This document shows, piece by piece, positions 47,229 through 59,400 of a stretch of 64,000 bases of DNA; position 1 is the first letter of the stretch, and the number at the start of each line of letters is the position of its first letter. Source of the stretch: Stichopus chloronotus. Lineage: Eukaryota; Echinodermata; Holothuroidea; Aspidochirotida; Stichopodidae. The notes under the pieces are model-generated. The model had not been told where the DNA came from, did no database searches, and worked only from the letters and a program-made list of their open reading frames with translations. The position numbers and the translations under genes were made by a program. Where the stretch lies: positions 25,472,769 to 25,536,768 of the forward strand of contig CM037836.1 of the NCBI GenBank assembly GCA_021234535.1, in the 5' to 3' direction.

Positions 47229-50200
47229 ATGCACCTCCCAAGTGACCTGCATTTCGCGGATTTGACCCGCATTTGAACACCCACACCCGCTGACCCACCC
47301 AGCCCTCTGAAAAACCCACATTTTCAAACCTTTCAAGTCTTGGGAGTGCCACGCACAAATAACAAGCACTGCAAACTTGCCGGAAACTTCCAACTCTACA
47401 CACAAACTCACTATTTCATAGTAGGCCTACACTCACTGATCGCGCTGCAGTGCATCCTTCAAGTGCTACGTTTGTTGTCGCAACACCCTAACCTTCGTAG
47501 CAGGTGCCATTGTCGAACAGGTAAGTTTTTCCACGAAATACTTAAAAACCAACTAGGCAGTCCAAAGTAATCATGCCGTGCATTTTAAAACCTGAAACGT
47601 CAAAAACGCAACTGGAAGTCTCTCTATGCGCAGAACAATTTCAGTGTTACTGTTGATATGCGACGCGCTACGGTCAGACGATCGGTCTCCAGGTAGCATC
47701 AAACGCTTGCAAAAATAATAAGTGGCCTCTAGCTAACTGCGTGTACCGCACCAGAAATTACAAATTACAGTAACCAATGATAATTATCAGTTGGAGAATT
47801 TTAACTTTTGTGAGTTTGTGAGTATCTGTACTGTACGGATATTTTTGGCTGCAACCCAAAGAAATTGTGTTGACTGATTTGCTAAAAAAGTGCCACAAAA
47901 TTGCGTTTTGACACTTCTTAGATTCAAAAGTTTTCGAAAAGGGGAGTGGGACACCTTACACCCCACCCCCAGGCCGGTGGTCCACCGACGGACAGATCAG
48001 TGGTGGACCCGCATCTAGCCTCTCGGAACTTGGGAGCGATGTGAGAGCGAAGTTGGTTGTTGGGTGTTCAAAGATAAATACAATACATCCTGATCCCCTT
48101 ACCCTGTGTGTAGTATATACACTTACCCATAATGTATATGTTGACCTTAAACGCTATTCCTAACAGTCACTACAAGTGCTCATTTCATTGTCTATTCATT
48201 GTGTGCGTATAGTCACAGATTCTAAATTCAGGTGGACTAGGTCCTCAGTAAGAGTAATAGTGTGAGGTTGGGCCCCACCGTATTGTATGATTGTGAGCAC
48301 AAGATTCTTGTACAGTAAGGCTCAGTGAGGTTTTACATTGGCAGCATATAAACTTGGGTGTTATTTTGTAGTGTAGGTTATCTTTCTTTAGTCTTTAGGA
48401 AATCCACTGACACAAAAAGTCCACTGAGCCTCCAGTACAACGGGGTGGAGGCACAGTTGCAGCATACACTTATGTGTTATTTTGCAGTGTAGGACAGCTT
48501 CGATATGACTGCGACTGCGCCTCTGGAGGCTCAGTTAGGTTTCATATTGGCTGGGTATTCTATACAATACAGGTGTACCATAAGTTGTTATATGGCCTAA
48601 CTTGGCTCATATACCGGTTAGGCCAAACCATTACACTCAGTCACTACAGTGCTCAGTAGGGGTGAGGACTTCTCTTAATGTTACCCCGGCATAAACCTAC
48701 CTCTCTTCAGAAGGATAGTAGCCGTAAAAAACCTTTAATCTAGTAGTACCTACTGACAGAATGACATCGTATCCTGCCCCAGCCATAGAAAGGTGTTTTG
48801 CACTTCAAAGATTGGTTTCAGGGCAGGTATCCCACAACAGTATGCAGATTGCCTTCAGTCAGGCCTGGACGTTCTGTACCGATACTGGGTCAACAAAATG
48901 TCCGTACCGTACCACACATATAGTGACAACTGACAACTGACAACTAGAACTGACATGACATACGTCCGTACCTAGCCAGGCCTGCCTTGGTTCAACCGTA
49001 GAACTGTACATTAACTGGATTGGGTAACCTGAGCACCCCGAAAACTGATCTTTAGGGTCTAACCATGGCCGACATGGAACGCCGAACGTTCCAAACGAAT
49101 CATGGATTCCTGAATTAGCTGTAATGATTACAACATCAATGCACAAAAAGTACTCTTTGCTTTGGTAACTAAAATTATTCGCTACGACATTGCACTTTTA
49201 ATTCTCAAAGGCTTTTAATTATGTTTGACAGACCTTTTAACTTACTTTCCCACATCCTTGTCAGATAAGTGCTGAGTATAGTGGGGCAGATGGCCCCTAT
49301 GGGTTCACTAAGACTGCCTTTTATTTAGCCCTCGAATTGCAGGTGAAAACGAAAAAAGAAAGGATATTCCTTGCAACATGCTCATGTTTTACCCGGGCAT
49401 TTCACCTGAAAAAATTTCAGTCGGGTTCTCCGTCGCTTTGTTGCATTAGATAGTGTGCAACCACCTACCCCCCATTTTCCAGCTTACTGGGATGATTATT
49501 ACCCATCTGGAGGGTTTGAAGAGCAAAAATTTCCTCAGTTGTACGCTGAAATTCGTTACGTAATTGTGAACTCTAAAGCAAAGCACATAGCCCTACTTAC
49601 AGGGATGTATCATCAATTGAAACTAACATCGTTTGAGTTTTTCAAACTTGAAGGGTCTCAAACCTACTTTCGGAGCTATAAACTTGAGCAGAAGTAAAGA
49701 CGTAAAGAGTTGGTGCCATTTATTAATATAAGCATTCTATTCATGAACTTGTTGTCAAGATGTTTCTCATTACTTCTTCCATCCATAAAAGTTACAGAAT
49801 ATCGAATCACAGTTTCAAGAAATGATTATACCAGTCCATTTAACAAATGCATATAGTTACCTACGTATACAATGGCCAGCGGTCATCTATCAAAGGCCCA
49901 GCAGTATATAGCAAGATACACTTGGGGTTGAACTCGCCTACTATACTCGATGATGGTCGAGTGCACGTGGAAACAGAAGGGAAAAAAAATGAAAAAAAAA
50001 AAAACTCTTGGGAGTTATTCCATGGATATGGTACATGGCGTGGCGCACTCACGTAGTGCACTCACATACGTTGACACTTCATAGTTGGTACCACGAACTG
50101 GCGTATTTTACTATTATAGTGGCAATTCCTGGAAAATACTAATTGTGAATCACATCAGGGAGTTGTTCAGTTATTCAAAAGTACGGAAGCCTTTACTGTG

Positions 50201-50428
50201 GCGCCTTAACGCTTAGCCTTAACGACTCATCAGACAAACCTTTAACTCTGCGCAGGACGAAAAAGAAATTTCACGATGAAAATCCACTTAAATTTTAGAA
50301 AGCATTTATTTTAGCACTTTATTGAAGGTTTTTTCCCTTCGTTGGTTGTTTGATTCCATGTTGAATGCAGATTCCTTCAAGTACTTAAGGGTCTCGGTAT
50401 TTTACAATGTTTTGACTCCTTACAGGTG
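47229..50428. other. Region between FEM1B and GBA1, with a possible 5' exon
   Basis: 47400-47700 is richer in CpG than its surroundings. At 47520 a plus-strand CAG|GTAAGT is a textbook splice donor, which could close an untranslated first exon of a rightward transcript. FEM1B might start from the same CpG-rich patch leftward. An 80-codon frame at 49455-49697 starts with GTG and has no family resemblance. No gene could be confirmed. Confidence 0.3.
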
Positions 50429-50445
50429 CACGTGTTCTGACGTCA
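50429..50445. promoter_or_regulatory. E-box CACGTG followed by CRE TGACGTCA
   Basis: CACGTG at 50429-50434 and the full palindrome TGACGTCA at 50438-50445 are three bases apart. Both are strong binding words (bHLH-Zip proteins and CREB/ATF). They lie 3 kb upstream of the GBA1 start. The site is seen; the role is inference. Confidence 0.4.
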
Positions 50446-51689
50446 GACTGTAGCGACTATATGAAAGATCATATCAAAATAGATAGATGCGTACCTCCTT
50501 CATCGGCCAGGAATATGGCAGACATAGCCAGCACTTTTGCTGGGATACTTGAGTACGCATATGGCAAGTCGAAATGCCCAGTGCGTAATTGGATAAACTT
50601 GGATTACCGCTTGGTAAACCAGGTTTATCGACCGACAGAGCTGGTTTCAATTTTATTCAGTTTTATCAAATTATTGGGCATTTGGTGTACCATACACGTA
50701 CTTCAGGTAACGACGTAATATTATTCTGTGAAGCCGTGATCACGGAGCAGTGTGTCAACATGTACCCTATATAAGGCAGTTAGAAGTTATGGGTTCATTT
50801 CTCATAAAAATAGTTCGCTTATCATCATTTCACTTCACATGAAGTATCTCTGCCTTACTATTAGGGTAGTAAGATGGTTTGTGAAACATGACGAACCAGT
50901 ATTGAAATTTATGAAAACATTAAAATACTTTACCTTCTGTTTGTCAACATCATTTGTCACAGAAAAATTGAAATTTACACATCAGCCGTACATACGGTAA
51001 AACAGGAAAGTTTGATAGTGCCATATAGTAGGCTTCAATAACCATCAAATCACTAATGCCTTTATAGCTCCTGATTTATTTTCAAATGCAGACTATGTCT
51101 GTGTGGTTGGGCTGACGAAACTGTTCTTGAAATTTTTTTCGTAATGGCCTTAGCAAACACGCTTCAATCATTTACTGTAGTACAGTGAAATTCTAATACA
51201 GTTAAAGGTGTAGTTTAATTTGGAAGTTGCCGTCTCAGTTTAAGCACATCTATCTTATTGGAACATGTTCTCGTATATTTACGTTCCTTTAACAGTTTAA
51301 AGTGATTGCGTGCGTGGGTAGTTAAAACATTGGGCATACAATTTCATGTCCGAAAGTTTCGTATGTCTTTTATTGAAGCATTCAGACAACTTGAGATACT
51401 AAACAGGTTTCACTCGGGTGGTAAATTCTGCCATATGATTTTAAAAAAAGGCCCATGAGTACGGTATATGATGCAGTGACAGTTGAAGGTTTTTATTCAA
51501 CTTAATCGCGCGTTTTTTTTTTTTTTTTTTAAAAAGCCAATTAAGTGTACAGTCCCCAGTCCCAGGAAAAATAGGGTTATTTCCAGCGGTGGAGTTAGCA
51601 GTCGCAGTAAGAGGGGGTGGGAGTGTTTTTTATGCTAGGACGACGTATAACAGAGACATCCACCACTCTTCAATTTATTGGTGGGGGGG
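50446..51689. other. Intergenic stretch upstream of GBA1
   Basis: An 85-codon frame (50461-50718) is followed by CAG|GTAACG, but it has no family resemblance or consistent partner exon. CAGCGGTGG at about 51584 may be a transposon end. Poly-T at 51514 and a long G run at 51681-51697. Confidence 0.3.
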
Positions 51690-51900
51690 GGGGGGGGGTA
51701 AATGGGTGTAGGACTATCTGCATCCGCCGGGTGGAGTCGAGCGAACAAGGCCATTTTGGCTTTTCAGACTCCCCAGATACCCACAAACGGCACATTCTGG
51801 GTGTTATGATAAGCTGCATATGCACAGTCGGCTTGAAACACTGAGGGATCTCATGTTTGCGAGTTAACAAATTAATTAGAGCAAAAGTAAATCTGATGAA
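51690..51900 (+). repeat. Fourth copy of the 22-23 kb repeat family
   Basis: Shares GTGTAGGACTATCTG, GACTCCCCAGAT, ACGGCACATTC, a CAGTCGGCTTGAAACACTGAGG segment and CTCATGTTTGCGAGTT with the three copies at 22.1-23.2 kb, in the same order and strand. It is preceded by a G run of more than 15. Confidence 0.55.
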
Positions 51901-52694
51901 AATGCTAATACATATCAAATAGGTTAATTGACTGGGGTGTATAAGTCATAAATTATGCACCGTCTTTCATATATCATGAAGCACTTTCCAATATTTGGGT
52001 GGGGATGAATATATCTTTAGTCCCATACCCAGTGTTTTCATTGGGCAGTGCAAGAGTCACAGTGATTGTTTGCATTGGTCGAAGAGACTAAACTTCGCCG
52101 TCATGGTGTAACTAGATTTGTTTTCCTACTCGGGCACAGCTTAGGACATGCTGCGGAATGAGCTGGGGACATCATCGAGTGAGATAAGGACTTTCAGTAA
52201 AATAAGGTATGACCCTGATACTTGGCGCAGCTAGAATTTTTTAATTAGGGATGAAATGAGAATTGTTTGAACTACAAGGCTATCAAAGATAAACGCCAGT
52301 ATAGTAACTTCAGGGAGGAGCGTACCAGAAAAAAAATACACAAAAATACCCCGACATTGCCCGAAATAGCTCCGCTTTCAGCTAGTACGCTCCAGGGAAT
52401 GGTATTGCCAGTATATTTTCTTGATTGAAAAATTAATCCTATACTGGGACTTTTCCGCTGAAAAAAGTCTGATAAAATTTGCGGCATTTCATGATGACTA
52501 CTGTAGGCCCTACTCGCTTGAACTTGAAGGCAGAAATTTGGCAGCACCATCATCATTTCCTGGATCAGTGTGGAGAGCGCTGATCAACTCAAACTTGCAT
52601 TTTCTTTACCTTCTCTCTCATTTTTTTGTCTTATTCTTATCTTTTTCATCTGTTTGATTTTTTTCTCCTTTTTTAAAAAGGGCGCCCGTAATCC

Positions 52695-52906
52695 AGGCCC
52701 GTATCGGGGGGGGGGGGTTCAGGTGGCTAGGACGAACCCCCCCCCCCCCCCACAAGATCTGGAGTTCTACTCAGCCTATGATACTAGGCCTACGTTAGCA
52801 ACATATATAATGAGTTGTAATTTGTCGGTCATAATTGTAGGGGTAAAATGTTCCACTTGTGGTAAAATCGACCCCCCTCCCCACGAAAAAGCTGCATACG
52901 GGCCTG
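52695..52906. mobile_element. 212-bp MITE with 8-bp target duplication
   Basis: The element begins AGGCCCGTAT and ends ATACGGGCCTG, a 10-bp perfect terminal inverted repeat. CGTAATCC lies directly on both sides (52687-52694 and 52907-52914), an 8-bp target duplication as made by hAT transposases. Inside, G12TTC at 52706-52720 pairs with GAAC12 at 52734-52748 across a 13-nt loop. No coding frame, so it is non-autonomous. Confidence 0.78.
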
Positions 52907-52914
52907 CGTAATCC

Positions 52915-53467
52915 ATTTGAGTCGGTCGCTCCTTCCCCCTGACCATATGCTCTGCCACTGGTTATTGCGGTATGAATTGTGACGAGCATGTATTAAGACA
53001 CTCTCACAGCCCACCGATTTGAATTTTGGTTGCCTCGCCCACTACTCCCAAGCAGTATAGGTAGCCCCCCCCCCCCCCCAAGTTCCCCATTCCCACCGCT
53101 GAACGGAGTTGGGAGTGGTTACGTCTGCTACAACACCCGCTTGTATCTACTAATAGTACGTATAGAGTAAGTCATGGCTCTGGAGCACGTCCGTAAAGCG
53201 AGCCACTAAAATCGCATCTATCTCATGGTACAATATCTTTGGATCCTCTGATCGTACGATAATCTTTCTCAATCATTTATATTTCCAAACAGTAACCAGT
53301 GTTGACTGTGAAATTAAATGTGTGTGCCTCTCAACGAAAACAGCAGAAACGTAGTTACATATTAGACACCGACTGTAACTGAAAACTACCCCCGAAATAG
53401 AACGTTAATTTTACCAGAATTGACAACTGTTCTGAGGAGGGAAGAAAGAGCGAGAATTTTCAGAGGA
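52915..53467. other. Immediate upstream region of GBA1
   Basis: Contains a C run at about 53058-53074 and CCACCGCTG at about 53092, the reverse complement of CAGCGGTGG at 51584. The GBA1 leader should lie in the last 100-200 bp. No TATA box was found in a convincing position. Confidence 0.4.
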
Positions 53468-56400
53468 ATGTTGTCTTCAAGTTTCAGAGGGACACTGCCT
53501 CTAGTGTTCTTCTTAGCGGCATTTTCTGGCACAATAACCAGTGTAATAAGTGGTAAGTGTCGTCACCATGGGCAAGACTGTACACATAATTGAGCTAGGT
53601 ACCGGTGATGCGACGCAGGCTGTAGTTTTAGCAAGCCCAACTTTGGCCTAGCGACAGTACAGTAGTTGTGTCAACTACTAGTAGTTTAGTACTAGTAGAA
53701 CTATGATAAGTAATATAAGGCCAAGTTCAAGGAAGGCCTCATAATTTAGCTATTTGTCTCAGTATTCGCACAGAAATGAACCAACAATGCAATGGCCCTA
53801 AGTGAAATGTAATGTAACATTACCCAAGTTATTACTACTTCTCTGGCGTTGGTCATAGTAAAGAGGTGGCTTTTGCTGTTAAAATTTATAAAATGATTGA
53901 AGAATGAATGAGGGCACACATTGTTACTGCATTACTCTTTTTAGTTCAGCCTTCATGGCCCTAAAGCTAAAGAGAACATCAGGTAGGCCTATTGAGAAGT
54001 AAAAAGCCTGAGGGTTACAGAGATGGGTGGGCAGAGAGACCACACCCCCACTGCCACAAGCAAGGAACAAGGATGTTTCTGAAGCAGACCTGTCAACCCT
54101 CTCGGTTTTGGTATAAATCTCCCGCCCTGTCGGTTTCATATTATAATCTCCTGGTTTCTTAAGTTCATTTGCCACATTTCTGAAAATAGCCAAAACAGTT
54201 AGCACAAGGCTTATTGAGTAATTGGCCATAAACTAATGTATGCCATAGTGCATTGAAAATAAGATGGTTGTTTACAAAATTTTCAACTGCTATACTGTAC
54301 AGTAGATTAATTACACCAAGAGCATGTTGCTCTGTAAGTAAGGGTTAGTTTATGAAGGGCTGCTGTACAGAAGAGCTTACATGTACCTGCAATGTACGTG
54401 AAATAGGCCAACATGGGCAACCTGTGCTGTGCATGTGGGTGATGATTCTCTCCATGGCAGTTTTTTGTTGAAAATTACCAATCTCCCTATTTTGTTTTTA
54501 CGTATCTCCCAATTTTTTGGCTCTGGAAAATGTAAATTTCCCTATTTTTTGGTGAGACTGGTTGGCAGTTCTGCTGAAGCCCAAGGCCCTCCATATTTCA
54601 GGTTAGTATGTTGAGGGAATTGTGCTACTCAAACTAAGGCTGCTCAAAGTCAGTGGTGCTGGCATGAACGTCATGGCCCCCCAACCATATTTGACACCAA
54701 AAACTGAATAAACTTGAAAACTTATCTAAGCTTCATTTATTTGTAGGGGGGAGGTGACAAATGGTCTCTGATTTGCGGTGATCTGGGAGGTGTTTTGGGC
54801 CAAAATTTTTCTGGTACGCACAGCTGCAACTGATGGTTGGCACTCCGCTCAGATTTGGATACTACAGTATGTCGGTGATTGTTAGGCCATACAGTACTGC
54901 AGATGTTTTTCTCATAAATTGAGAAGTTATTGACATCATATCCAGTACGGTCCATCCCAACAGATGCATGGTGCCTGCTCTGCTGAGGTACGGTAGTGTA
55001 TTTTCAAAAGACTGAAGAAGGTTTTTCTTGAAGGTTCTTTTTGACTTGCAAAGACAAACATAGAAGGTAACCTGCCGAATGAACAAACTGTGTTTTAACA
55101 CGATGGAAATATCTAGGAAAAAGCAAACCGATTATGGCCTAGTTAAAAAAGAAAAAAAAAACACTGATTTCCTTATTGCCCTGACACATTTTCCCTCGAC
55201 CTACACAAATTTTTTGTTATCAAAAGGCGAATTTTCAACCAAAAATGTCTGGCCCCGACCATGGAAATCATCTCTCCAAGTGTGTAGCAAGGTCTACGTT
55301 GCAACATATATATGCACACATTGATACAGTGATGAGGCACGTAAACTCAGTTTTCTGTGCCGCCAACCGGCCTTCCAGGTAACTGCGTGTAACAAAGAAA
55401 AATTAGGACAAGGAACTAGTTTTTTTTTTCCTGACCTGACATTTTTCCATAGATTGATGTTTCTCTCAGTAATTGAGGAATACTGTAAAGGTGTAGACAT
55501 GAAATTCCTATTTCAAGGCTGTGGGTACATGAAGCTTGTTCAGTAGGTCACCTGGGAAGTGCCCTCAGGCTAGACCACCCATCCCTGCTGAAAAACCTGA
55601 ACACGCGCCGGACTGCAGGATACTATGCGCCCCTCCCAATAATTAGGTCGTGCCTCTGCTCATATTAGGCTAGCTATGCATAGGTTAAAAATTCAGTCAG
55701 GTGTTCATCAAAATTATGACTATCATAAATATTTTCTCAAAAATCTCTTTAAGCCTAAATCAGTCTAATGAGTTTAAACCATTCTAACAAACCCAGAGTT
55801 TTCTCTTCATCACACCGTCACTCTGTTGCAGACAGCTGTGATAAGGGAAAATGAAAGGTACTGTTTTTGAATCTCACATAATAGTGTCATAGAGTGTTAA
55901 ATAATCAACAGGTAAAATAGCATACCAAAGGCCTCAACTTTCTTCAGTGTACCGTTAACGACATGAGTTACTGTATGCCAGTGGCAGCTTGTAGCCTATT
56001 GTGAATCCCCCATGAAGAAAGTGGGGGGATTGAAAATATGATCAACCCTCAATATTTGCCAAGAATAAGTGAAAGAGTAGTTACAGTAATTTATATTCCT
56101 GTATCATCCCAAACCACCTAATATGTACAGTATTACTGTACTAACCATTTTTCATAGATTGATTTTTTTTCACCATTAATGACTTGAGATGACCTAATAT
56201 TCAAGGCTGGGTATGTGTGCAGCTTACCTGAACACTTGGGAGTGCTTTATCTGGCCATCTGTGGTTTGTAAGGCCCAGAAATTTCTTGTGCGCTTCCTTT
56301 CCAACCGATGATGACACTCCTCTATAATGCCTACATTCCTGTCGACACTCACCCCCCAACCCATCAATATTTTTTCCATTTTGCCGAACCTGAATTATGG

Positions 56401-59400
56401 CATACAATTGTTGGTGTTGACATTTTTAAATGGTTGTGGCTCGCAGAAAGACAAATATCCTACTGTACAGGGTACTGTACATCAAAAATGCTGAAAAAAA
56501 TTGTAGATACCCAGTTTGAACCAGAAGAATACACTTTAGATGTGTGACCACATTTACAGTAATTGTACAGTAGATACTGTACTGTGCCCCACTGTATACA
56601 TAAAAACCACCATCATTTCGGGCTATCATTTCTGTCTATCATTTCTAGCTATTGGTGGCAGTGAGTCCAAGCACAAACCTGGCCACCATCATATCCATCA
56701 TGGTGACAGTGCTCCTCTTGTGATGTCGCCTCCTCTTCCTTGATTTATCAGTCTTCATCGCATTGGTTTGTTTTTTTTTATTAACTGAAATAGCACCGTC
56801 ACTGTCATATCACTTTGCACGAGCAACCTTAAAACCCTTCTTCATCATCGAAAAAGCCGTCATCGTCATGAAAGTTGTGTGGTTTTGGTGTTTCATATGT
56901 ACATATCTAAGCGTAATGTAAGTTACAATCCTACTCGCACTGAAGGGAACTTTTAACTCATTTTTGCTGTTGGTAGATACACTGTAATTAAGTTTAAGTT
57001 TCAAGATTTGTTAGTTATGTCTATTGCACATCTTATCAATATTCTGATTGGTTACATTTCAAAAGAATTCACAGGTGAAAACTCATTTCACGTACAGGTA
57101 AATCGTTCTTCCAATTCCACTGAAATCACCTTTAAGAGTGAGGTAGAAGTTTATTTCATTTCAAATTGTTTTTTTGCCTTTCCCTTTGTGTGTATACAGG
57201 TCGATATGAATGTAAGCCAAGAGAGTTTCCAGGGTCTACCTCATTCACGTGTGTTTGCTCTGCGATGTATTGTGATACTGTGGAAGGCTATGAGCCTATA
57301 CCTGCAGGTTCATTCGTAGTCTACACTACTACTCAGTATGGAGACAGATTAACGAAGAGAACTTATCAGACAAGCAAGAAAAGCAATGCTTCAGGTACAT
57401 ACAGTTTAGAGGGTTAAAAGTTTTCAACACTTTCTTCAGAACTTAAATAGTTTTCTTTTGTACTGTACTGTATATCACTCTCCAAAGTGGTATTATGCAG
57501 TTGTGGTATTGTGATCGATCTGTACCCTTATGGTACAGTACAATTACCCCTTGGCATATATGCAATAGCATTACATGAGCAATATTGATGCTGTTATTTC
57601 ATACAAGCAATGTCTTTCCTGTAGCATATGAAAAGCACACAAGATCCCTTAAAGAGCTACAGTATTTGCCCATTTGCCCTTAAAGAGGCATGTTGAGTTG
57701 TTTCCCTGAAAGTCACCAAATTTCCTAAACAGGTCGAGTTTCTTTCACATACTTTAAGAGATTCCCATGTGTCACATACAAAGAAACATTAAGTGAGTAA
57801 TTAACAGTTCAATTTAGTTTTTGAAAATTTGTGACTGGACACTTTGCACATTCGTACTGTACACAGCCAGTGCAAGTCAGGGTAAAAAAAAAATTGACAG
57901 TTTTCATAATTATTGGATATGAACCTTGACTAATTATGTGAGTCATGTAGCATTACCACATGTTTTTTACACTTCATAATGATATCAACTCAAAGTAAGG
58001 GGATACAAGGTCTATAAGGCTCTGTAAAAAAAAGTATAACGAAATTTTAAATTCATTATTATTATTATTGTTTATAATTTTCTGTGCATTGTACCTCCAT
58101 ACCCTGGAAAGAGTGTAAAGAGTAGCCTATTGTAACAGCCAACTATATGGAAGGTTATTCTGTATAGTACGTATGTACAGCAAGTTGTTAAAAGATCTAT
58201 ACAAGCTTAAAATTATAATTTTATTCCATTTAAAAGTAGGGTTGATTTTGGTTTTGATTTTTTTTTGTAAGAGTCTTGATTGAAATCATGATTTAAGTAA
58301 AAACAGTCATTTAAATCAAATCGATTTAAGTCATGATTTTTGTGGTAAAAATCGTGATTTTAATCGACTTGTTTTAAATCAAATGGTCCTGTTTGGAAGT
58401 GCATGTCCCACTGAAGGTGAAGAAACTACTAAAATTCATGTGGTGCTTAATACCTGATTAAAGGATTCTTTGATCAAACTTCATCGTCAGGTCACTCTAG
58501 TTGTACAGTATACTCAATACAAAATTGATGCCTTGTTTATTACTCATTCGCTTGAGACACACATACTGTACAAGGGTATGTTAAGTACAGAAACTGCGCT
58601 GCATACCGTCCTTTAATACTGTACTATGGTTAGAACTGTACAGTAAGCCCTTCGGTATATACGAGGAGTGCCATTATGCAGACAGTATTGTAGTACAGCT
58701 ACAGTAATGCAGGTACTGTACTGCACAACTTACTGTTAGGATTGATTTGGTTTGGTATTGAAGGAGGTACCCTGTATTTCAGTCACATGACTGTATCAGC
58801 TCTTGCCTGCTTCTAATAACCTTTATCGCAAACCATGCTCTATGAATACTAAACTGTTTAAAAATCTTATGGGTATATTCTTTTGAATCAGACTTTTGAA
58901 TTCAGGAAAATTTTCATAAACTACTGTTAATTGAAACTACAGTAGGACTTCACCAAGCCACTGAACCACTGGAGTGATACAGTAATTACTGCTAAGAAGG
59001 ATAGATTCTCTGTCTAGATTTTACATTCTTGTCTGTTTTATCTTCCTGAGAATGAACCATACTGTAAAAATGCAGTGTGAACACTTAACAGTACTGAATG
59101 TGCAGAAACTTCAGTACCCTGATAGTAGAAGGTTTGACCCAAATACTGTATTCCTGGAGTGGAAGAGAGAGCAGTTTAAATTCAACATGTTTCCCCCAGA
59201 GAGTATTATTCTGTAGTGAAGAAAGAACTGAAATTCAAACTGTGCTTTCTTGTTGACTTGGTACAAAATTTTAGGTGTAAAAAGTTGAGAAAGTTTTACT
59301 CAGTCTTTAAGGTTGGGTGCATACTGCATGTACAATATTGATTACTGAGAATGAGACTGCTCAAAATATTATGTAAACTATTGTAAAGTCATTCTTAAGG

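Noticed and set aside
49455..49697. 80-codon plus-strand frame with aromatic-rich start
   Set aside because: Starts with GTG, lacks splice or promoter context, no recognisable motif.
50461..50718. 85-codon frame preceded by an acceptor-like site and followed by CAG|GTAACG
   Set aside because: No family resemblance and no compatible next exon; the sequence has no coding bias I can see.
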